Positions 1-9,574 of a stretch of 11,164 bases of DNA are shown in pieces; within the stretch, counting starts at the first letter, position 1, and each line of letters starts with the position of its first letter. The notes beneath the pieces were generated by a model that was not told the DNA's origin, ran no database searches, and saw only the letters and a list, made by a program, of their open reading frames with translations. The translations under genes were made by a program, and so were the position numbers. This stretch comes from DASRAU01 sp036005805 (GTDB lineage Bacteria; Acidobacteriota; Polarisedimenticolia; Gp22-AA2): positions 1-11,164 of the forward strand of contig DASYQE010000271.1 of the NCBI GenBank assembly GCA_036005805.1. Direction: 5' to 3'.

Positions 1-260
1 GCGCGCGCGAGGTAGACGTACTGGCCGCCGACGACCGGGAGCCGCGACGCCAGCTCGGCGTACGCGAACCCGCCGAGAAGGGCCAGCACTCCGCCCGCGA
101 TCCAGGCGGCGACGATGAGAACCGGCTCGCCGACGATGCGCGCGACGTTCGACGGATTGGCGAAGATGCCGACGCCGACGATGGCCCCCGCCACCACCAC
201 CGCCGCGTCCAGCAGCCCCAACTCGCGCCGGAACTCCACGGCGCCGGGTGTGTCCGGCAT
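1..260 (-). CDS. APC-family amino-acid permease, N-terminal fragment (runs off the window)
   Basis: Only the first 86 codons are in the window, read from an ATG at 260-258 toward position 1. The peptide begins MPDTPGAVEFRRELGLLDAA and continues with a glycine-rich first transmembrane helix containing GAIVGVGIFANPSNVAR. This is the GxxIGxGIF-type unwound helix 1 that binds substrate in the amino acid-polyamine-organocation superfamily. A second hydrophobic segment follows (VLIVAAWIAGGVLALLGGFA), then YAELASRLPVVGGQYVYLAR, which matches the conserved end of helix 2 and the following loop. By family, it would be a cytoplasmic-membrane transporter for amino acids or amines; the substrate cannot be told from this part. 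An in-frame ATG at 296-294 would add 12 residues, but it has no ribosome-binding site and would overlap the divergent spacer. The gene is divergent from the secreted-protein gene at 320. Confidence 0.8.
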   Translation of the reverse strand, partial: MPDTPGAVEFRRELGLLDAAVVVAGAIVGVGIFANPSNVARIVGEPVLIVAAWIAGGVLALLGGFAYAELASRLPVVGGQYVYLAR

Positions 261-319
261 CAGCGCGCCCCCCGCACCGGGCCGGGATGGTAGCATCGGG
301 CGCAGAAGCAGGAGGACCC
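261..319. promoter_or_regulatory. Short divergent intergenic region between permease and secreted-protein gene
   Basis: Only 59 bp separate the two divergent start codons, so both promoters must overlap here or lie inside the neighbouring coding regions. On the plus strand, an AGGAGGA ribosome-binding site at 310-316 stands 3 bases before the ATG at 320. A -10-like TAGCAT lies at 291-296, but no acceptable -35 box precedes it. On the minus strand, TACCAT (292-287) is an equally weak -10 candidate. The ribosome-binding site is clear; the promoter boxes are only suggestions. Confidence 0.4.
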
Positions 320-940
320 ATGAAAGGCATGCCGCATCGATTGTTCCGGATCGCCCTGGCCACCGTGCTGCTGACCGGCCTGGCCGCAGCGGCCCGCGCC
401 GAAGAGAAGAAAAAGGACGAGGCCGCCCCGGTTCCCGCGCGCAAGGTCCTGATCATCGCGCGCATCCGCGAGGAGTCGAAGCGGCGAGGGCTCGAGGAGG
501 AGGCCAGCGTCGAGCTCAAGAAGAAAGGCGTCGAGACGCTGCGGAGCGCTGACGTGATGTCCGAAGACGACTTCGCCTCCGAGGAGAGCATTCGCAGGAA
601 GGTCGAGAGCCTCGGCGTGGACGGGGTCCTGGGCTATGTCCCGCTGAAGATCGACGAGACCCAGAAGACCTCGTCCGCCACGCTCAGCGTCGGAGTCGGC
701 GGGTACGGAGGCGGAGGGTTCGGCATGTTCGTCGGCGGCACCGTTCCGCTCGGCGCGAAAACGACCATCGTCCGAACCGTGCACCTGCGGGCCCGCTTCT
801 GGTCGAAGCCGTTCACCGGCCCCGTCTGGGAAAACGTCTACACCCAGAAGCTCGAGGAAGACACGATCCGCCTGACCGAGTACGTCGCCTACGACTCGGT
901 GAAGACCCTCAAGAAGAAAAAACTCATTCCCGCCAAGTAG
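320..940 (+). CDS. Secreted small protein of unknown function with lysine-rich C-terminal tail
   Basis: The protein is 206 residues long. The start at 320 is chosen because of the AGGAGGA just upstream and because it gives a textbook signal peptide: basic residues (K2, R7, R10), a hydrophobic core at about residues 11-24, and an ARA|EE signal peptidase I site after residue 27. The mature part begins with a charged segment (EEKKKDE), then a beta strand (KVLIIARI) and a Glu/Lys-rich helical region (51-100). A glycine-rich stretch (GVGGYGGGGFGMFVGG, 125-140) follows, then strands ending in GPVWENVYTQ (167-176). The pattern of DGVLGYVPLKIDE followed by a glycine-rich turn and a final xVWxxxYTQ strand resembles small periplasmic lipoprotein-type domains such as DUF4136. 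That likeness is weak, and there is no lipobox cysteine. The C-terminus is SVKTLKKKKLIPAK. Its stop lies 7 bp from the stop of the convergent DHOD-like gene. The last 72 bases before the stop are repeated at 5939. I do not recognise its function. Confidence 0.8.
   Translation: MKGMPHRLFRIALATVLLTGLAAAARAEEKKKDEAAPVPARKVLIIARIREESKRRGLEEEASVELKKKGVETLRSADVMSEDDFASEESIRRKVESLGVDGVLGYVPLKIDETQKTSSATLSVGVGGYGGGGFGMFVGGTVPLGAKTTIVRTVHLRARFWSKPFTGPVWENVYTQKLEEDTIRLTEYVAYDSVKTLKKKKLIPAK
867..938 (+). repeat. 72-bp direct repeat, copy A (3' end of the secreted-protein gene)
   Basis: Bases 867-938 recur at 5939-6010 in the same orientation with 2 differences (884 G versus 5956 C; 922 A versus 5994 G), giving 70/72 identity. 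In the coding frame these are Val to Leu and a silent Lys change. The match stops sharply upstream at 866. Downstream it fades at the stop codon, which is TAG here and TGA in copy B. The copies are 5,072 bp apart and flank the DHOD-like/nifJ unit. Confidence 0.95.
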
Positions 941-947
941 CGGCGGG
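911..947 (-). terminator. Probable intrinsic terminator of the nifJ-DHOD operon, lying inside the end of the convergent gene
   Basis: Read on the minus strand, the DHOD-like stop codon (950-948) is followed at once by CCCGCC (947-942), a 7-base loop and GGCGGG (934-929). This makes a perfect 6-bp GC stem. Six bases later comes TTTTTTCTTCTT (922-911). The T-rich run is the complement of the lysine codons of the convergent gene. The 6-base gap between stem and T-run is longer than ideal, so this is a plausible but imperfect rho-independent terminator. Confidence 0.5.
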
Positions 948-1944
948 TCAGCGCACCGAGGCGGCGACGTGAAAGCCGCTCAGGGCCTTCATGTAGGAGG
1001 CGCGCTCGAACGCCGTCGGATCGTCGCAGGCGCGCTGGCTCATGCTCCCCTTGAGCTGCTCGACCGAGGCGTACTCGCGCTCCTCCAGGAAGGACCGCAG
1101 CCCGGCGTCCACCTCCGCCAGGTGGCCGATGCCGTGCTTGAGGAGCGCCGAGCAGAGCATGACGACATCCGCCCCCGCCAGCAGCGCCTTCAGGACGTCC
1201 TCGTGGTCGTGCACGCCCCCGGTCGCCGCCAGGCTCACCGGCACCCGGCCGTGCAGGATGGCGATCCAGCGCAGGCGCAGCCGCAGTTCGTCGGGGCTGC
1301 TGAGGCGCAGGTTCGGCTTGACCTCGAGGTCTTCGAGATCGATGTCGGGCTGGTAGAAGCGGTTGAACAGCACGAGGCCGTCGGCGCCGGCCCGGCCGAG
1401 CCGGGCCGCCATGTTCGCCGGGGTGCTGAAGTACGGTCCGATCTTCACGGCCAGCGGGATGGACAGGACCCGGCGCACCTCGCGCACCACCTCGAGATGC
1501 CGCCGCTCGATTTCCTGGGACGTCACGTCCGGATCGGCGGGGACCTCGTAGAGGTTGAGCTCGACGGCCGCGGCGCCCGCCTCCTGCATCCGGCGCGCGT
1601 ACGCCGTCCACCCTCCCGGCGTGCTGCCGTTGAGGCTGGCGATCACCGGGATGCCGAGGGCTTTCCGGGCGCGCGCCAGGTGCTCGAGGTACTCCTCGGG
1701 GCCGAAGCGGAACGTCTCCGGTTCCGGGAAGTACGACAGCGCCTCGGCGTGCAGGTCCATGCCACTCGTCATGTAATGGCGCAAGGTGCGGCTCTCCTGC
1801 TCGATCTGCTCCTCGAACAGCGAATGCAGCACCACCGCTCCCGCTCCCGCATCCTCCATGGCGCGCAGGTTCGCCAGCTCCTGCGCCAACGGCGAGGCGG
1901 ACGGGACGAGCGGACTGCGGAGCCGGAGGTTCAGGTAGGTCGTT

Positions 1945-1955
<11 letters not shown>
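948..1955 (-). CDS. Dihydroorotate dehydrogenase-like FMN flavoprotein, partner gene of nifJ
   Basis: The protein has 335 residues and a TIM-barrel DHOD/PreA-like sequence. It opens with the family-like TTYLNLRLRSPLVPSASPL. FMN-binding features are visible: a lysine in IPLAVKIGPYF (K171), an asparagine in GLVLFNRFYQPDID (N198), and the C-terminal phosphate-binding ATGGVHDHEDVLKALLAGAD (244-263). The loop that in true class 1 dihydroorotate dehydrogenases reads NxSCPN, with the catalytic Cys or Ser, is here NLYEVPAD (134-141), so the usual catalytic residue is missing. It therefore should not be called PyrD; its substrate is unknown. The ATG at 1955 has GGGAG 6 bases upstream and lies 11 bp inside the end of nifJ, which implies translational coupling. 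From memory, such DHOD-like genes sit beside nifJ in other bacteria, including cyanobacteria; that was not checked. An electron-transfer role linked to PFOR is an inference. Confidence 0.85.
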
Positions 1956-5568
<3,613 letters not shown>

Positions 5569-5576
5569 CGGACCGC

Positions 5577-5584
5577 ACCTCCTT
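5577..5584 (-). promoter_or_regulatory. Strong ribosome-binding site of nifJ
   Basis: On the minus strand AAGGAGGT (5584-5577) ends 8 bases before the ATG at 5568-5566. It matches the 16S anti-Shine-Dalgarno sequence in full and fixes the nifJ start against the longer open frame. Confidence 0.85.
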
Positions 5585-5620
5585 CCCCGGGAAACGACGC
5601 AGCACGGGGCGCGGTGTCCC

Positions 5621-5641
5621 GCCCTTCGTCCAGCGAAGGGC
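5621..5641 (-). promoter_or_regulatory. Perfect 8-bp inverted repeat in the nifJ leader
   Basis: GCCCTTCG (5621-5628), a 5-base loop TCCAG and CGAAGGGC (5634-5641) form a perfect hairpin or dyad 53-73 bases upstream of the nifJ start codon. It could be an operator for a dimeric regulator or a leader-RNA hairpin. There is no T-run after it, so it is not a normal terminator. The symmetry is certain; the role is inference. Confidence 0.45.
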
Positions 5642-5938
5642 ATGCCACGGCGATCGGCACTCTCCCGGACGCGGAAACCCGTGCGACGGCTCGATGCGGC
5701 GGTCCCGGCATCGCGGCAGACCTCGATCGGGGACGCAGATTTTGCGCCCGGGGGCCGGAGCGAGCGAGCGCGCGCGAAACTCCTGCGCGGGGGTCCTCGG
5801 CCGCCGCGCGGCCGGTGCGCTCGCGAAGGAACATCGAGGCGATCGGCGCGAACACCCCGAGGGCGATCTCCGGGCGAGACCGACCGCGGGTTCCACACCG
5901 GACCGCAGCCGCCCGGCGGCGCCCGCGCGGCACCGGCC

Positions 5939-6012
5939 TCCGCCTGACCGAGTACCTCGCCTACGACTCGGTGAAGACCCTCAAGAAGAAAAAGCTCATT
6001 CCCGCCAAGTGA
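5939..6012 (+). pseudogene. Orphan 3' end (72-bp direct repeat, copy B) of the secreted-protein gene
   Basis: This segment repeats the last 72 coding bases of the gene at 320-940, with only 2 changes. It still reads RLTEYLAYDSVKTLKKKK, then LIPAK and a TGA stop. Upstream of 5939 the similarity ends abruptly: the expected VYTQKLEEDTI is absent, and there is no signal peptide, start codon or ribosome-binding site that would express it. It is therefore a displaced gene tail, not a gene. Like copy A, it abuts the 3' end of a minus-strand gene (stop at 6030-6028). It could be the original tail displaced by an inserted segment, the remnant of a decayed tandem paralogue, or a copied terminator segment. 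Confidence 0.85.
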
Positions 6013-6021
6013 CGACCGGGA
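5983..6021 (-). terminator. Weak candidate terminator of the Kelch gene within the orphan tail
   Basis: On the minus strand, after the Kelch stop (6030-6028), TCCCG (6021-6017) can pair with CGGGA (6004-6000) across a 12-base loop. Six bases further on is TTTTTCTTCTT (5993-5983). The stem is shorter and the loop larger than in copy A, and the T-run is one base shorter, so it is less convincing. The same element in the same relative position at copy A supports it. Confidence 0.3.
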
Positions 6022-6027
6022 GGTCCA

Positions 6028-9000
6028 TCACGGGCAGAATTTCCCGGCGCGGGGCGTCCCGTTGGAGCCGCTGCCCAGGGAGCCGAGACCCGCGGGACAG
6101 GCGTTCTTCGCCCTCACGAGATAAAAGAAGAACCCGTTCGGGGGCGGCGTGTCGGGATCGATGGCGCTCGTGGCTCCGGGAGCCACCGGCAGGCACGAGC
6201 CGGAGCTCACGAAGTCGCCGGGGTTCGGTGAGCGCAACAGGTCGTACCCGATGACGGCGGCGCCGGGATCGGCCGGTGCCAGCCAGCCGAGCGTCGTCTG
6301 GTCCGTGAAGTCGAGCTGCGGGACCTCGGACGGCGCGGCCCAGGACGTCGCATCGGCATCGCTGCAGTCGTCCCCGATCGGGGCGGACGCGGCGGGCACG
6401 GCGCACGCGTAGATCGGCATGGCGGCGTCGCCGTGGCCGTCACCGTCGAGATCCTGGTAGACCGTGGTCGTGCCCCCTGGGCAGGCGCAGTAGCGGCTGC
6501 CCGTGCTGAGCGACTCGTATCGCGTCGCCCCTCCCCAGACCAGGAGCTGCAGGGGGGTCCAGGTCGCGGAGTGTCCCTGGCGCGGGATCGGCGCGTTCTC
6601 CAGCGTCGTCCAGAGCCAGGAGTCGGCGGTCGGATCGTATCGCCCGCCGGTATTGACCATCCCGCCGGAAGCGGACCCACCCCAGATCAACATCTCCGCG
6701 CCGGTCCATGCGGCCGGGTGGCCCGTCGTCGCCGGCGGCGCCCCGTTCGCGGCGATCGGGGACCAGGAGTCCGTCACCGGGTCATAGCGGCCGCCGGTGC
6801 CGACGAAGGCCGAATTCGCCGTGCCGCCCCAGACGATCAGGTCGTGGCCGGTCCAGATGCCCGAGGCCCCTTCGCGGGCGCTCGGGGCATTGACGAGGGT
6901 CGTCGCCTGCCACGTATTGGCCGCGAGGTTGTAGCGGTATCCCGCGTTGAACCAGTGCGGGAAATTGTCCCGCCCGCCCCAGACCAGCATCTCCCGGCCG
7001 GTCCAGACGACTGTGGGCCCGCGCAATGCAACAGGCGACGGAGCGATCGGGCTCCACGTGTCGGCCTTCGGGTCGTAGAGCCCGCTGGCACCCGACAGGC
7101 TGCCACCAGCACTGCCTCCCCACACCAGCATCCGGGATCCGGTCCAGAACGCGGCCGGGCCGGCGGTCGAGGCCGGCGCGCCGGTGAGCGAAACCGGCTG
7201 CCACGAATCAGCGAGCGGGTCGTAGCGTCCTCCGCCCGTATTCCCGCCCCAGACGATCATTGACTGCCCGCTCCAGACGGCCGCATGCGAATCGCGCGCG
7301 GTCGGGGCGTTGGCCGTCGTCGTGGGCATCCAGTGGTCGAGCGCCGCATCGTACCGGCCGCCGGTGTTCGTCGTCGTCGGGAAGCCGTTCGGAGCCGGAA
7401 CGCTTCCCCCCCACACGATCAATTCGTTTCCGGTCCACACGGCGGTGTGCCCGGAGCGTCCCTGGGGAACGGCGCCCATCGAGGTGGCCGTCCAGGTGTC
7501 GGAGGCCGGATCGTAGCGGCCGCCGTTGTTGAGCGCGATCGCGTTGTTGATCGCGCTGGGTCCCGCGCCACCCCAGACGACCATCCGCGCGCCGGTCGAC
7601 ACGGCGACGGCGTCCCAGCGGCTCTGGGGCGCGCCGATGATTGCGGTGGGACTCCAGGTGTCGGTGGCAGGGTCGTAGCGGCCCCCGGTGCCCGGGGTCG
7701 TGTTCCATTCACCGCCGCCCCAGACGATCATCCGGCTTCCTGCCCAGACGGCGACGTGCCTGGCGCGGGGGGTCGGTTGATTGCTGGTGGACATGGGACT
7801 CCAGGTGTTCGTCCCGCCGTCGTAACGGCCTCCTTCGACGGGGACCCCGGTGGTGTAGTTTTCCCCTCCCCAGACCAGGAGCTGCGTGCCGGTCCACACC
7901 GCCGTGTGACGCCAGCGCGGCGTGGGCGCATTCAGCGTCGGCAGCGTCTGCCAGGAGTTGTTCGTCGGGTTGAAGAGGGCGCCGTCGCTTTGAAAGGTGT
8001 AGGTGAAGCCGCCGCTGCCGTTGCCGACCCAGGATCCGCCCCCCCAGACGATCATCCGGCTGCCGGTCCAGGCGGCCGTCGCCCAGGCCCGCCCCGCCAG
8101 CGCCGCCGGGAGCGTGGTGGCCATCCAGGAGTCCGTGCCCGGGTCATAGATCGCTCCGCTCTTCTGGAATCCACCGCCCGAGATCGGCGGGTTCGGATCG
8201 AGCCCGCCCCAGACGATCATCCGCGAGCCGGTCCACACCGCCACGTGATACTGGCGAGGCGTCGGCGCATTGACCAGGGAGATCGGGCTCCAGCTGTCCG
8301 CGACCGGGTCGTATCGTCCCCCGTCGTTGTATTGCGGGCCGCCCCGGCCCCCACCCCAGACAATCATCCGGCTGCCCGTCCAGACCGCGGTGTGATCCAC
8401 CCGGCCCACGGGCGCGTTCAGCGTCGACACCGACGACCACGAATCGGTGAGAGGGTCGTAGCGCCCGCCGCTGCTGGTGTAAGCCGACGTCGTGTAATCG
8501 GTCCCGCCCCAGACGATCATCTCGGTGCCGGTCCACACCGCCGTCGCCTTCATACGCCCGTCCGGCAGATCCGACAGCCCTCCGGCGTCCCACGTGTCCT
8601 CGGCGCACGCGGCGGAGAGTGCCGGCAGCGGTTCGCCGGGTTGCGCCACGGCCGCGACGGACGCCGCATCGAGCGAGGGCTCGACGGTGGCCCACCAGGA
8701 GTCGAACGGGCGCTTCGCGACCGTGTAAGTCGCGAGCCGCACCCGGTCCCGTGCGCCATCGAGGAGCACGGAGAACGAGAAGGAGTCCTGGTTCTCGACC
8801 ACGGGGCCGACCTCGCCGGGCCGCGAAGGTGAGACGTCGCGCAGGCGCGTGAATGCCTCCGGCGCCAGACGGATCTCTCCGTCGACCGCCCGGAGGTCCG
8901 CCGCGTCCTCCTGCGGCGCGAGGCGGGCGAGCAGCACCGTCCTGTGCCCCTCGGCGGTGACCGGGCTCAAGGCGCCGGAGACCAGCCGCGCGTGCAGCGC

Positions 9001-9468
9001 GTCCGCCTCGGCGCGCGCCGCGGCGTGCAGCGTCGCGTCCTGGGCATAGAAACTGCGGATCAGCCGATCGGTGAGGGTGGCGCGCGCGACCGTCTCCTCG
9101 AACAGGAACGAGTCCCCGCCGAGAGCGGCTTCGATTTCCAGGAGCCGTTCCGGAAGGCGTGTCTGACGCGCGATGCGCGCCGACTCCTCGCGCAGCATCG
9201 CGCCGGTGATCGGCGTGCTCCAGAAGCGCTCGAGCGCCGCGGATCGCGCCAGAGACAGCCGCACTCTGCGTTCGAGAGTCGCCTGAGGGTACAGCTCCTC
9301 GAGCGGGCGGCTCTCGCCGAGCTGGTGCGCGGCGTACACGCGCTCGATGGCCGCCTGGGCGAGCACCCGCTCGTCGAAGGTGAGATCGCGCGCCACGAGA
9401 TCGGACGAGACGAGACAACAGGCGATGGCGAGAGACACGGGGACGAACGGTGAGCGAGGGATCCTCAT
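6028..9468 (-). CDS. Large secreted Kelch-repeat protein with SurA/parvulin-like N-terminus, MopE-type motif and FN3-like C-terminus
   Basis: The protein has 1146 residues. The ATG at 9468 has GAGGAGGG 6 bases upstream and gives a signal peptide with a likely cut after LVA (residue 26). Residues 28-165 are helical (LTFDERVLAQAAIERVYAAH; ITGAMLREESARIARQTRLP) and about 195-250 contain RPGEVGPVVENQDSFSFSVL, reminiscent of the end of a parvulin (PpiC) domain, so the front looks like a degenerate SurA-like chaperone module. Residues 310-993 hold 14 WTGxxMIVWGG/GGRYDPxxDSW motifs of 43-58 residues, the last one truncated. DTW at 291-293 may close the fold. Fourteen blades would fit two seven-bladed propellers. 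Residues 1003-1038 (YQDLDGDGHGDA...GDDCSDADA) match the putative Cu-binding MopE motif. The end (1050-1146) looks like an FN3-type domain with several cysteines. It is probably exported or on the cell surface; the ligand is unknown. The stop lies 15 bp from the orphan tail. Confidence 0.88.
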   Translation of the reverse strand: MRIPRSPFVPVSLAIACCLVSSDLVARDLTFDERVLAQAAIERVYAAHQLGESRPLEELYPQATLERRVRLSLARSAALERFWSTPITGAMLREESARIARQTRLPERLLEIEAALGGDSFLFEETVARATLTDRLIRSFYAQDATLHAAARAEADALHARLVSGALSPVTAEGHRTVLLARLAPQEDAADLRAVDGEIRLAPEAFTRLRDVSPSRPGEVGPVVENQDSFSFSVLLDGARDRVRLATYTVAKRPFDSWWATVEPSLDAASVAAVAQPGEPLPALSAACAEDTWDAGGLSDLPDGRMKATAVWTGTEMIVWGGTDYTTSAYTSSGGRYDPLTDSWSSVSTLNAPVGRVDHTAVWTGSRMIVWGGGRGGPQYNDGGRYDPVADSWSPISLVNAPTPRQYHVAVWTGSRMIVWGGLDPNPPISGGGFQKSGAIYDPGTDSWMATTLPAALAGRAWATAAWTGSRMIVWGGGSWVGNGSGGFTYTFQSDGALFNPTNNSWQTLPTLNAPTPRWRHTAVWTGTQLLVWGGENYTTGVPVEGGRYDGGTNTWSPMSTSNQPTPRARHVAVWAGSRMIVWGGGEWNTTPGTGGRYDPATDTWSPTAIIGAPQSRWDAVAVSTGARMVVWGGAGPSAINNAIALNNGGRYDPASDTWTATSMGAVPQGRSGHTAVWTGNELIVWGGSVPAPNGFPTTTNTGGRYDAALDHWMPTTTANAPTARDSHAAVWSGQSMIVWGGNTGGGRYDPLADSWQPVSLTGAPASTAGPAAFWTGSRMLVWGGSAGGSLSGASGLYDPKADTWSPIAPSPVALRGPTVVWTGREMLVWGGRDNFPHWFNAGYRYNLAANTWQATTLVNAPSAREGASGIWTGHDLIVWGGTANSAFVGTGGRYDPVTDSWSPIAANGAPPATTGHPAAWTGAEMLIWGGSASGGMVNTGGRYDPTADSWLWTTLENAPIPRQGHSATWTPLQLLVWGGATRYESLSTGSRYCACPGGTTTVYQDLDGDGHGDAAMPIYACAVPAASAPIGDDCSDADATSWAAPSEVPQLDFTDQTTLGWLAPADPGAAVIGYDLLRSPNPGDFVSSGSCLPVAPGATSAIDPDTPPPNGFFFYLVRAKNACPAGLGSLGSGSNGTPRAGKFCP
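6490..8541 (-). repeat. Coding tandem repeat: 14 Kelch blade units
   Basis: Fourteen units begin at AVWTG or a variant, with successive lengths of 51, 49, 55, 58, 50, 49, 54, 54, 43, 47, 50, 49, 49 and 26 (partial) residues. The core WTG-xx-M/L-I/V-VWGG is nearly invariant. The spacing between VWGG and GGRYDP varies most, as expected of a surface loop in a beta-propeller. At the DNA level the motif appears as repeated CCCCAGACGATCAT-like blocks on the plus strand. This is protein-level repetition, not a CRISPR array. Confidence 0.9.
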
Positions 9469-9510
9469 GACTGACCCTCCTCGAGGCTCAAGCGCTTCTG
9501 AGTGTGTCTT

Positions 9511-9539
9511 GATGTACGCCCATTCCCGCGGCGCGTCAA
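9511..9539 (-). promoter_or_regulatory. Candidate sigma-70-type promoter of the Kelch gene
   Basis: On the minus strand TTGACG (9539-9534, 5 of 6 consensus bases) is separated by exactly 17 bases from TACATC (9516-9511, 3 of 6). A transcript from here would start about 35 bases before the Kelch ATG at 9468. The region is the least GC-rich of the 106-bp gap between the TPR and Kelch genes. The -10 box is weak, so co-transcription with the TPR gene is also possible. Confidence 0.45.
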
Positions 9540-9574
9540 CCAGGAGTGCGCCCCACGGCCCGCCTGAAGCCGGG

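Larger units (their letters stand above)
5569..5938. other. Noncoding leader between nifJ and the orphan gene tail
   Basis: These 370 bp hold no convincing gene. Open frames exist on both strands, but they are Arg/Pro/Ala-rich, start without ribosome-binding sites and are typical of GC-rich DNA. The nifJ promoter should lie here, yet I find no clear TTGACA/TATAAT pair, so an alternative sigma factor or an activator is possible. Two inverted repeats are visible: an 8-bp stem at 5621-5641, and a 6-bp one, CGATGC (5692-5697) with GCATCG (5708-5713). A short AT-rich patch (AGATTTTG) lies near 5737. No match to the rest of the secreted-protein gene is seen upstream of 5939. Confidence 0.6.

Noticed and set aside
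5569..5898. 110-residue N-terminal extension of nifJ
   Set aside because: The extension is low-complexity and Arg/Pro-rich, while the ATG at 5568 has a perfect AAGGAGGT and matches the usual PFOR N-terminus.
6490..8541. CRISPR-like or satellite repeat
   Set aside because: The repetition follows the reading frame, unit lengths vary (43-58 codons), and the conserved residues are Kelch motif positions.
9400..9468. Lipoprotein signal (LAIAC) at the Kelch N-terminus
   Set aside because: The position -3 residue is Ala rather than Leu/Val/Ile, and a second Cys follows. A signal peptidase I site at LVA|RD is at least as good, so a lipoprotein call is not supported.
9487..9505. Palindrome CTCAAGCGCTTCTGAG upstream of the Kelch gene
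   Set aside because: It is short, imperfect and without a loop. It lies between the promoter-like boxes and the start, and nothing else supports an operator or terminator.
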